From Zopfochytrium polystomum (Eukaryota > Chytridiomycota > Chytridiomycetes > Chytridiales > Chytridiaceae): a stretch of 64,000 bases of DNA. A program made the position numbers and the translations under genes. Below are positions 9,492-20,433 of the stretch, one piece after another. Position 1 is the first letter of the stretch. The number at the start of each line of letters is the position of its first letter. Location: assembly GCA_025765615.1 (NCBI GenBank), contig JAIVFJ010000007.1, positions 604,667-668,666 of the forward strand, in the 5' to 3' direction. The notes beneath the pieces were generated by a model. The model was not told the origin of the DNA and made no database searches. It saw only the letters and a program-made list of their open reading frames with translations.

Positions 9492-12439
9492 ATGCGACGT
9501 TGCGATGGCGGTGGAGCCCATAATGCCTTGCAATCGCGGAGTCAGAGGAGCCCTTGGGACCCTTCACCGGGTTGCTCGGTCAAACGGTCACTGCCATCGT
9601 CCTCAGCCGTTGCAGCGCTAGCAATGGCCACGGTCGTCCTACTTCTTCTGTCCGTCGTGACTGTGAACGCAACTGCCAACTCCGATCCGGCAGCGGTCAT
9701 GGCCATGTCGGCCCTGATCGCAGTGCCCGCATCACCCTCCCCATGCTTACGCGCAGAGATTCGTGGACCCCTCGCTAATCGGAACGCACCTCCGGATGCC
9801 AGGATCGGCAAGAATGTAGCTGTCGCTCAGAGACTGCACCGCCGAGGAGGCGCAATTAAAAGAGGACTACAAACGGTACGCCCGAAAGCGGTAAATTAGG
9901 CCCGCTGGGGGCTTTCGACTGAACCCTCAATGAAAATTCCAGGTCGGGAGGGGCATCGCCAACGCAGCAAGGGCAGTTGGGAGCGGTATTGCTACCGCGG
10001 CGAATAGGGTATGTCAAAGTCAACATTTGCACTACTCGCTTCAAATTCGAATTCTGAACTCCTGTGTTGCTCCGCTTTGCAGGTCGCCACCGTCGCAAAA
10101 ACGGTAATGATCGTTTCTAACTTGCCGCGAAGCTGACGAAACTTTCATTTCGAACAGGCAGTGAGAGGCGTTGTCACCGCTGCGAAAACGGTGAGGGATA
10201 GACTATTGTTGCTGCTCCATCGTCTCTAGTCACCCACCGGCTTTGGTTAAAATGAAAAAAGGTCGGGAATTTCGTCGTCAAAACCGCACCAAAGGTATTT
10301 GCGAGAGCGTTGGCGCCCGTTTGGCTTGAGCCGTCTCTCACTGCTTTGCTCTTTCGCAGGTCCTAAAAGTAGTAGAAAACGCAACACCAGGTTTTGTCTG
10401 TGCCCGACTCCGAACAAAGAGAAGAACAAAAAAATGACACTCCCATTTTGCCCCCACGGCAGTGACCCGTTTCATAGGCGGAGCCATTCGAACTGCAGTC
10501 ACCGTCACCAAAGACATCGTGAAAGGGAGAAACATAAGAAGCAAGTGATTGCTCACAACTGAATGCAAAGCCTGGCAACCGAACTAACGCCCTCATTTCG
10601 ACTTGCTCAGCGATCGGAAGAGACCTCGGTCAAGGCGCGTTGAGCACCTTGAAAAAAGCGATTCCGAATGGTGAGGCCCTGCTTGCTGTGCCCCGAGGTC
10701 AATTAACGAGATTTTGATGTTTTCCAGAACAAGATCTGAAGGTGCGTAACCGACACCACAAACATTCTCCGTCCGCTAGATCTTGAATGGCAATTCTTTT
10801 TAAACACCACTCCCCAGAACATAAAAACGATCGCCAATATTGTACCAAATCCGAGTGAGTACACGAATTCACCTCCTTTTCTCCCGACTCCACGGTATAA
10901 ATTTTGGTAACCATCAAAATCAGTCGGCAAAGTTGTCAGCGCAGGCGTCACTGCGGTGCAAGGCGGCATCACGGCGGTGAAAGGCATCATCAAGCACGAA
11001 AGCGCAAAACGTGCGAAGTTAACTGCTGCTCATTACTGCTGTTATCCTCTGGCGCGCCGTTTCGCTTTGCATTTTTGACTCACACACTTTGCCTTTCGGC
11101 CAGAAATCGCCCAAAACGTCGGCAAGACTCTGGCAAGCGGTGCCGCCGACTTGGTGCCGGGAGGCACGTTGGCGCTTAGCTCCTTTTTTTTTTTCTTTTT
11201 TTGTGGTTCTTCTCAAGTTGACCCACCAACTCACAACTTCCCCGCCCGGACCAACGACAAAAAAAAATAGGCGGCATTCTCAAGAAGGCTGTCGAGGCCG
11301 GCAAGGACGTCAAAAAGGCCGTGACGGCCGCCAATGGTGAGCAGTACAATCATACCACACCCTCGAGTCTCGCCTTACCAAACAACCACTAATATTAATT
11401 TCGCGAGGAAGAAATCAAGCAAGGTGTCCAAGCCGCCAAGAGGCTCCCGGGTCTCGTCAAGGACGCAGCAAAGGGCTCGTCCACGGCAGCGTCGTCAGTG
11501 GCCGGCGCCGCACCGGGTAAGGTCGCGATCGCAAAAGCCGCCGCTACCGTCGGCATGAGAAGTGCGGACTCAGATGCGAAGAGCGGCGGTGGCCCTCCAC
11601 TGGGAGGCGGCAAGCCAGATCCGCCGGCCGCAAACGCGAAGGCCGCGCCCCGAAGCGCTCCGCGTTTTATGAGGATGATCGACTATCGCAATCTCCTGAC
11701 CCCTCCGGTCGGGCGCGGCGCCACGTCGCGGCAAGGAAAGGCCGCTGGTGCCGCCGCCGCCGTAGCCGCCAACGCCGCCGGCCAGAACACAGGCTTCGCC
11801 ACCTCGCGCGCGCTCAAAACCGTCGGCAAGGTCGCGGCCCGCGTTGCTGCCGGCTCCGGCCGTGTCGCTGCCGCCGCCGTCGGAAAATTCAAGGACGCGG
11901 TAACGGCGAGGTTGGGCACCCAGAAATCCAGTGCTCCGCAAGCTGGCTTGGCTGCCGGCGCGAAGCTACCGCGGACGCCAGCGCAACCTGCACGTAACGT
12001 CGCGGGAAGAGGTCCACCTGCTTCTCCGCCCACATCAGCACCAGTTCAAAAGGGAGCAGCCTCCGCCAGAGGCGTGAATGGCGCCGGCCGAAAGAGCCCG
12101 GCAACCGCCGGAGCAGGCCGCACCCCCGCAGTGCCACGATCACCGTCCCAAAAGCAAGCGACCCCGCCCACGCCAGCGAAAGGGATGAGCGGCGGGACAA
12201 GGAGCCCGTCAAGAGGAATTGCACCAAGCATGCCTGCGACCGGGCCTCCGCTCGCTAAAAAGCTGACCCCCGGCATGCAAATGGCAGGCAAAAAGTCCGG
12301 GGCGAGCGGCGGCACCATCAGTAGGCCTGGTGCGGGAGCAAAACCCGCGGTTGGTGCAAAGTCGGCAGCTGGTGCAAAGCCTGCGGCGAGCTTGAGGCCT
12401 CCGGCCGGGGCGAGTGGTGGTAGGACGAGGGGAAAGTAA
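9492..12439 (+). CDS. Microexon-array secreted protein, gene 2 (intact, 14 exons)
   Basis: The best-resolved family member. Exons: 9492-9875, 9943-10008 (66 nt), 10083-10103 (21), 10158-10190 (33), 10262-10294 (33), 10360-10390 (31), 10463-10540 (78), 10611-10670 (60), 10728-10741 (14), 10818-10854 (37), 10924-11010 (87), 11104-11163 (60), 11271-11336 (66) and 11412-12439. The sum is 1998 nt, exactly 665 codons plus stop. Exon 1 carries a hydrophobic signal (MATVVLLLLSVVTVNATANS from Met 45) and the box LHRRGGAIKRGLQT. A start at 9624 would give a conventional signal peptide; the upstream Met is kept because gene 3 also has a long N-terminal stretch. The repeats read VGRGIANAARA VGSGIATAANR. 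The last exon opens EIKQGVQAAKRLPGLVKDAA and ends in a Gly/Ala/Pro/Lys tail (…GGRTRGK). The introns after 10540 and 11163 start with GC rather than GT. Function unknown; a secreted protein is inferred. Confidence 0.88.
10541..10610 (+). other. GC-AG intron in gene 2
   Basis: The only split that keeps the conserved frame (…NIRS/T IGRDLGQGAL…) puts the donor at GCAAGTGATT, a strong GC-type donor, with acceptor …TTGCTCAG. The paralogous intron in gene 3 (14552-14621) has the same GCAAGTGATT donor. The minus-strand copies checked (genes 1, 6, 7) have GTAAG here. Confidence 0.8.
11164..11270 (+). other. Second GC-AG intron in gene 2
   Basis: The conserved VPGG exon ends CCG GGA G, followed by GCACGTTGG; the acceptor is …AAATAG at 11270. 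Gene 3 has GTATGT at the same position. Only the GC donor keeps the total reading frame divisible by three. Confidence 0.65.
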
Positions 12440-13449
<1,010 letters not shown>

Positions 13450-16400
13450 ATGCGCATCCGAAACGACCCTTCGTTCGATAGCCGCCGCATCAGACCGGTA
13501 TCTACACGGCCACCCACGAGACATCCTGACCATGGTCAGTCGGACGATAATGCGTCGTCGCTGCCAACTCGGCTGCCAACCTGGGGGGCCCTACACGCAC
13601 CTTTGCCCACGGGCCAAAGTCGCCTAGGAAAACGGCGGCCGCCGTCGACAACTTCAGCCGGAGCAGCACTGGCCCTGACCGCAGTTGCCCTCTTTCTGTC
13701 CGCCCTAATCGCCGTCGAAGCCGTCGCCGACTTTGCTCCGACGCTGGCCGTATCGGCGCTGATCGCTGTGCCCGCACCCTTCGCCACGTCGTTCTATTTG
13801 GTGGAAGAAATGAACGGTCCGCCAGCCACGAGCGGGCAAGTCGCTCGAAGACTCCACCGCCGAGGAGGTGCAATTAAAAAAGCATTTAAGAAGGTACGTC
13901 GGTAGGCTGAGAATTGAGCGGGGAAACGAAGCTCCCAACTGACTAGGCTCTTCCATTTTAAGGTCGGAGAAGGTCTCTCCAAGGCGTTTAAAGCAGTCGG
14001 AGACGGCATCAAAACTGCCGCAAAAGGGGTTAGTCCGCATTCTGCGTAAACTTTCTCAGATTCACAAGATAGTTTATGGTTCGCTTTCTAGGTCGCCAAC
14101 ATTGCGAAAAAGGTAATGATAGTCGACTAGCACCGAAAAACTGCTGAAACTTATACCACTGGGGCTGACGAGCTTGTCATTTTTCTCAACAGGCTGTGCA
14201 AGGAGTTGTCACGGCTGCAAAAGCGGTGAGAGTTATTGAACCTTTTTTTTTTTTTTAGCGTTTGATAATTAAAAATACTGCCTGGGAAAAACCCGCCAAG
14301 GTCGGAAATTTCGTGGTCAAAGAGGCGCCAAAGGTATTTCGAGCACTTTTGCCGTCCGCAAAATCTAAGAGCGATGTTTTTTTTTCACACAGGCTTTAAA
14401 AGCAATTGAAAACGCTACCCCAGGTTTGTTACTCCGGACTGAGGATTTTCGGATCTGACCTCCACTGCTGCAGTGACTCGTGCCATAGGCGGAGCCGTCC
14501 GGACGGCAATCACAGTCACTAAAGATATTGTGCAAGGGAAAAATATCAAGAGCAAGTGATTGCGTAAAGGTGGGCGACAAGAGCTAATGCCTCCTCTTTC
14601 TTTCTTCTTTGATTCCTGCAGCTATCGGAAAAGACCTTGGCAAGGGCGCGTTGAGCACCCTGAAAAATGCCCTTCCAAATGGTGAGGCGGCTTCTAGTCG
14701 TGTCGCGACGTTCACTTACAAATCTTTGCCTTTTCTTTAGAACAGGATCTAAAGGTGTGTGCTAGAGGCAATCGATCATACAAACTTACACTATCGGCTG
14801 AAATGACACTCAATTTTTTTTTCCCAACCCTTTCTCATGAAAACTTCCAGAACATCAAAACGATCTCTAACTTGGTACCAAACCCCAGTGAGAGACGATC
14901 CCCTCTTCCGATGTAAACGTTTCATGTAAATACTTATGATTCCTCAAACAAACAGTCGGCAAAGCTATCAGTGCGGGTGTCACTGCAGTGCAAGGCGGCG
15001 TCGCTGCAGTAAAAGGCATAGTCAAGCACGAGAGTGCGAAAGGTACGCGGCAACCCCCTCCCTCAACTCTCCTCTTCACACTCCCTTTGTTACGGGTCTT
15101 TGTCATTTTTTCCTTGCTTTTCCGTTGTTGATTTTCAAAAACTTTCGCCAGATATCGCCAGAGATGTCGGCAAAACCCTGGCGAACGGCGCCATCGACTT
15201 GGTTCCCGGGGGTATGTAGCCCGTACAACCCCTTTCTTTTCATTACAACCACTGGCTCATCATCCGCTCATTCTTACTACGTGTTACAAAGGTGGCATCC
15301 TCAAGAAAGCCATCGAGGCCGGCAAGGACGTCAAGCAAGTAGTGACGACCGCCAAAGGTTCGAACTACCTCCCACACCATCCGCCGGAGCCGTTTTCACT
15401 TACTTTCTCAACTCAACAATCTGGCCTCGCAAAAAGAAATCAAACAAGGTGTCGACGCCGCGAAGAAACTTCCGTCCCTCGTAAAGGACGCAACAAAGGG
15501 CGCGTCAACCGCGTCGTCTGCGGCTAACGGCACGCCCGGAAAGGCCGCGATTGCAAAGGCCGCAGCTACGATCGCTACGAGGAATGTGGAGGGAGCCGCC
15601 AAGTCCGCTGACGCAAAGACCAGTAGCGGGGCGGGAGGAGGAAAGGCGGCAAGTGCGTCGTCGCAGACAGCCAAGCCTGTCGCCAAAGCGGCCGCCGCCA
15701 CCGCACCGCGCTCGGCGACAGTAGCACCCGCCGTCGCCGGCAAATCCCTCGGCAAGGCCGCCCCCGCCACCGCGAGCACTCGCGGCGCCGGTGCCGGCGC
15801 GGCAACGAGCGGCGCCGCCCGAACGGCCGCCGGAACACAACGCTCGACGACCGCGGCCGGCGCCCCCGTCGCCGCCGGCAAATCCCTCGGCAAGGTCGCC
15901 TCCGCCGATGCCGTTGCCGCCGGCTCTAACCGCAAGGCTGCCGGTAGCACAGTCGCCAAAATCAGTGACGCGGTCGCCGCTCGGAGCACCGCAGCCGCAG
16001 CTGGCAAAGGCGCCGGCGCGGCGGCCGGTACCGCCAGACCGGCCGCCGGAACAGCCCGCTCGGCGACCGCCGCCCCCGCCGCCGCGGCCAAATCCCTCGG
16101 CAAGGCCGCCGCCACCAACCCTGCCGCCGGCTCCACCCGCAAGGCCTCCACCACCGCCGCCGTTGGCAGCACCCGCGGCAAAGTCGCCGCCGCGATCGGG
16201 GCCGTCGGAGGCCGAGCGGCGGCGGCTTCGGCTGCTGGAACGACGCGAGCCCTCCAATCGAGCGGCGCGGCGATGGTCGGCGGTGGCAGGAGCGCTGCAG
16301 GGAGTGCTGCGACGGGCAGAACTGGCGCCGGAACTTCGCCTGTCCGGGGTCTTTCTGGTGGAACAAGGGTTTTGGCGGGACAGAAGGCCGGCGGTGCGTT

Positions 16401-19126
16401 GCCGAGCGGCGGCACCGGTGTTGCGCGCCCGACCCGTGCCGCCGGGAAGGGCACAGGCGGCGGCGGGACTGCGCGTGGCGGTGGTACTATCGGTGCTTCT
16501 GCCGCAAAGGTAGGCGCCGGCCGTGCAGGCACGACGCAGACAGCGCGCAGCGTTGGTGGGGGCGCGGGAGGTGGGAAAGGCGGCGCAGGTGCTGGCGGAA
16601 AGACCGGGGGTGCCGGCGGCGGCGGGGCAGCGGCGGCCAAGTCCGGCGGAGTCGGCGGAAAGACGCAAGCTACGCGGGGCGGAGGCGGTGGTACGGGAGC
16701 CGGAGGTGGCAAGGGTGGTGCGACCGGCGGTGTTAAAGGTGCAGGAGGCGGCGGCAAGACTACCAACGGCGGGAAGGGCGGCGGTGCTGGCGCTGCGGGC
16801 GCGACGAAGGGCGCTGTGGGAGCGGCTGGCGCCGGTAAAAACGGCGGTGGTGGCGGCGGCGCCAAGGCTGGTAGTGGTGGTCGAGGGGGAAAGACCCCAG
16901 TGGTCGCGGAGGCCGGAGCGGGCAAGGGAGGCAAGGGTCCTGCCGCGGCAGCGCGCGGCGGCGCGACGGGTGCCGGCAAAGGTGCTGGCGGGGGCGGGAC
17001 AACTCGCGGCGGTGGAGTCGCAGCCAAGACCGGCGGAGGAGGAAAAACCCAGACGGCGCGAGGCGGCGGCATCGGCGGCAAGGCTCCGACTGCCGCGACG
17101 GGACGCACCAGCGCCAGGAACGGTGTGAAGACACAAACGCCCCGCGTTGCCGGTGCCGCCGGCGCTCGTGGCGGTGGGGTTGCCGGTAAGGCTGCTGGCG
17201 GCGGAGCAAAGGCCCAAACGACGCGGGGTGGGGCCGGTGGGGCTGGCGGTGGCAAGGGCGTCGGCGGCGGAGGTGGCAGCAAGGCGCCGGTTACGGCTGG
17301 TGGACGAGGCGGTGGTGGTGCGGGAGCCAGGGGTGGAAAGGACGGTGTGGGCGGTGGTGGCAGGGGTGGGGCAGGTGTTGCGGCTGCCAAGGCCGGTGGA
17401 GGAGGTAGAGGCAAGCCGCAAACGGCGCGAGGTGGCGGCGGAGGCGGCCGCGGCAATGCTCCAGCTGCGGCGGCGGGACGCGGCGCCGGCGGCGCAGGCA
17501 AGTCTGCTGGAGGTGGGGCGAAGACCCAATCGGCGCGAGGCGGCGGTGGGGTCGTGCAAAAGGTGAACGCTGTGAAGAATCGGATCAACGGGGCGCTGGC
17601 GAAGGGCGGCAAGGCTTTAGCCGCGGCGAATAGTGTGAAAGGCGCAACCGGTGCCGGCGGACGTGCCGGTGGCGGTGGAGCTCCCGGAAAGAATGTCGGA
17701 GGCGGCCAAAAGACGCCATCGGCGCGTGGCGGAGGTGGCGGTGCCGGAGGGGCCAAGGGCGGAGGCGGCAGAGTCAAGGCGATTACTGCGACTACTGGAC
17801 GCGGCGGCGGCGCAACTGGAGCCGGTAAAGTCGGTGGCGGAGGCAGCGGCGTAAAGACTCAAGTGGCGCGAGGAGGCAAGGGCGGCGGTGGTGGTGGCGG
17901 CGGTGCCGGTGCTGGCAACTTGGGTGGCAAGGTGCCACCAACAGGAAAAGGAGGTGGCGCGATGGGTGCGAAGGGCAAAGGTGCTGGTGGTGGTGGTGGT
18001 GGTGGTGGGACCGCACGCGCCGGAGGGGTTTCAGCCAAGGCTGGAGGCGGCGGCGCTGGAAAGACTCAAATCGCGCGTGGCAGCGGTGGTGGAGCCGGAC
18101 GTGACAAAGGAGGAGGTGCCAGCAAGGCTCAAACCGCACGAGCCGGTGGCCGCGGCGGCAGTGGCGGCGGCAGTGGCGGTGTAGCCGGAGGCGGCAAGGG
18201 AGGCGGCGGAGGCAAGGCAGCGGCAACGACCACGGGACGCGGCGGAGGCGCGACCGCTGCTGGTAACGTTGGCGGCGGGAGTAATGCGCGGGGCAGCGCC
18301 AGCCGGGCGGTCCCCAAGGCCGGCGCAGGAGGAGGAAATGCGTCGACGGCGCGTGGTGGTGGCGGCGGTAGCGGAAAGACTCAAACTTCGCGCGGCGGCG
18401 GAGTTGGAGGCGGCAAGGGCGCTAAAGTGCCCGCGACGACGACGGGACGCGGTGGTTTAGCGACGGGTGGCAAGGGCGGTGCGGGTGGCCGCAGCGGTGG
18501 TGGTGGTGCAGCTGGCGCGGCTGCCGCGAAGCCTGGAAGCGGAGGCCGGGGAATGACTCAAACGGCTCGCGGTGGCGGCGGCGGGAGCGGCGGGAGCGGA
18601 GGAAACAAGGTTGGCAAAACTCTCACAGGTGGAGGGAAGACGCAAGCGACGCGGGGCGTCGGGGGAGATGGTGCCAAGGGGGGCGGTGGCAACAAGGCTC
18701 CAGCCGCGGCGCCGGGACGCGGCGGCGGGGCGACGGGTACCGCCAAAGGTGGAGGCAGCGGCGGGTCAGGGCGGGGCAACAGTGGCGGAACGCCGGCGGC
18801 CAAGGCGACTACTGTACGCACGAACGGCGGTGGCGGCGGCGGTGGCGGGGCGAAGAGCCCTGCTAAAGGTGGTGGCGGTGGAGGCGGAAGTGGTGGTTCA
18901 GCAAAGGCGCCGGGCCAGAAGCAAACGACGCCGGCGCGCACGAGTGGCAGTGGAGGAGGCGGGGGGTGGTGCGGCGAAGGCTTCGAAGCAAGCGACGGCG
19001 GCACCAAAGCAACAACAGACGGCCCCGAAGCAGCAGCAGCCGACAGCGGCGAAGCCAGCGGCACGGCCACAAGGAGCAGCAGCGAAGCCAGCCGCGGGCG
19101 GTGGAGGAGGCGGCAAGAAGAAGTGA
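13450..19126 (+). CDS. Microexon-array secreted protein, gene 3 (very long Gly-rich tail)
   Basis: Closest relative of gene 2, with the same 14-exon plan: 13450-13893, 13963-14028 (66 nt), 14092-14112 (21), 14193-14225 (33), 14301-14333 (33), 14393-14423 (31), 14474-14551 (78), 14622-14681 (60), 14741-14754 (14), 14851-14887 (37), 14956-15042 (87), 15152-15211 (60), 15292-15357 (66) and 15437-19126. Exon 1 has a hydrophobic segment (ALALTAVALFLSALIAVEAV) and the box LHRRGGAIKKAFKK. The last exon encodes about 1,200 residues, at first Ala-rich (AAGKSLGKAA-type units) and then GGGKTQTARGGG repeats. It stays in one frame until about 18965. One base is then missing or extra in a G run, and the conserved ending (…KQATAAPKQQQ… to GGGGGGKKK, stop at 19124-19126) lies in another frame. 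Without a correction the open frame would end at 19251 with an unrelated C-terminus. Expected length is about 1,570 residues. Confidence 0.82.
14552..14621 (+). other. GC-AG intron in gene 3
   Basis: Donor GCAAGTGATT and acceptor TCCTGCAG, at the same place as the GC-AG intron of gene 2. Using the GC donor gives the conserved peptide (…NIKS/T IGKDLGKGAL); any GT choice nearby breaks the frame. Confidence 0.8.
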
Positions 19127-19537
19127 GGAGTACGATGTCAAAGTCGATAGTGCGTTTGCGGTTTTTTTTACCCTCTTTTCTTTGCAAGGAGTATTTTGTG
19201 TTTGCATCTTTCTCGGTCAAGTCAACAAGTGAATCGTCTCGAGTGTGTTGAGAGAGTGGTGTCAATGTTGCCGATAGATGACCAGGGTGTCGACAGTTCG
19301 AGACGCCTGTGGTGATGATGGAGACGGTCAGTTTGGTAGCAGGATTGTTTAAAATCTTTTTTTTTTTTTTTTTTTTTTTTTTACACGGCAAAGGGTGCTT
19401 TTTTTTTTTTTTTTTTCTTGTTTCAATTGCTGATCTGCTGGAAGAACGTCACCAACCGAAAATGAACACGCAGGAATGGCAGAAAGCCAAGCACCTTGAC
19501 AGAACCATGACACCCCCGTCTCACACTTTCTGTCACA
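19127..19537. other. Spacer 3' of gene 3
   Basis: Holds the 3' end of gene 3 and two long T runs (about 19358-19382 and 19399-19416). No gene seen. Confidence 0.5.
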
Positions 19538-19740
19538 GATTGGCGCCGGTATCATCAGTGACATCTTTACACTTTACAACCGATTGGATAGAGCTCGCAA
19601 TGAACATTTATTCGCTCTCGCCGTCGATTGGCCCTGTGGTGGGACCCATTATCGCCTCCTTCATAGTGCAGTACTCAAACTGGAGGTGGATCTTCCACTT
19701 GCTCTCCTTCTTTGACGGAGTCGTCCTCATCCTCGGATAG
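19538..19740 (+). pseudogene. MFS transporter fragment (DHA1-like), frameshifted
   Basis: The + strand encodes a recognisable piece of a fungal-type major facilitator multidrug transporter. IGAGIISDIFTLYNR sits in one frame, and MNIYSLSPSIGPVVGPIIAS, …YSNWRWIFHLLSFFDGVVLI in the next. In intact relatives these are contiguous: the loop motif after helix 4, then the SxxPxxGPxxGG-type antiporter helix 5 and the WRWxF motif before helix 6. A frame break lies near 19590, and a TAG at 19738 ends the frame long before the remaining helices. No upstream exons with the first helices were found. It is best read as a dead fragment trapped between gene 3 and the reductase gene. Confidence 0.65.
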
Positions 19741-19921
19741 GCGCTCCTGTCAAAAAAAAAAAAGCCGCCAAACTGGGCAAACCGGGCCACTACCGTCTGT
19801 CTCCGTCGCCTCACCGTGACAGGGAAATTTTTTCATCGACCAGCAATCAATGCGTCGTCGAGATCCTTCTTACGAGAACTTCTAATTGCGAACATTCCGC
19901 GGGCTCTCTCTTTTCCTTCTT

Positions 19922-19925
<4 letters not shown>

Positions 19926-19962
<37 letters not shown>
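19926..19962. repeat. (CT)n microsatellite
   Basis: About 18 CT units, 470-510 bp upstream of the reductase start codon. Confidence 0.95.
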
Positions 19963-19965
<3 letters not shown>

Positions 19966-20217
19966 ACTCTGTCTCTGGCTCTCTCTCTCTCGGCTGAGTG
20001 GATGAAAAGGCTGCACAGGCACAAACCACAAGGTTTCCGCCGCCTTCGCGGCACCAAAAAAGGAAACCATTTGAGCGAAGACAAACGGATCGGCCCGAGC
20101 CAGCCGTTCCGCCTCCCGAGCAGCGGAAGATTCGTGCGAGGCCCCCTCCCTTACATAGTTGAAACCAAACCGCCCCTTTTTTTTTGGCCGCTCGAAGCTC
20201 CTCCGCTCACTCTGCCC

Positions 20218-20225
20218 TTAAATAG
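20218..20225 (+). promoter_or_regulatory. TATA-like box of reductase gene
   Basis: The sequence TTAAATAG lies 209 bp upstream of the reductase start codon in an otherwise GC/pyrimidine-rich context. It is placed sensibly for a core promoter with a 5' UTR of about 180 nt. No other evidence supports it. Confidence 0.4.
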
Positions 20226-20433
20226 AGAGCGCGCGCTTCAGTCGGAACAGCACCGTCCAGTGCACTCTCTCTAGATCTCGCTCTCTTTCCTTCGTCGCGC
20301 TCCTGCTCGCGCCCCTCATACCTCAACCCACCCACCGCCTATCGCCTCTGCAAACCCTAATCTCGCAAAGGGAAAACGCAAGAACTCGACACAACTGAAC
20401 AGGCAGCCCCCCAAACAGCCCGTCATACCCAGT

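Larger units (their letters stand above)
19741..20433. other. 5' flank of the reductase gene
   Basis: Contains a CT microsatellite (19926-19962) and a TATA-like element at 20218. No gene is seen. Confidence 0.55.

Noticed and set aside
15408..17777. A 789-codon Pro-rich frame antisense to the gene 3 tail
   Set aside because: Same low-complexity effect. The gene 3 exon chain on the + strand is closed by 13 consistent introns.
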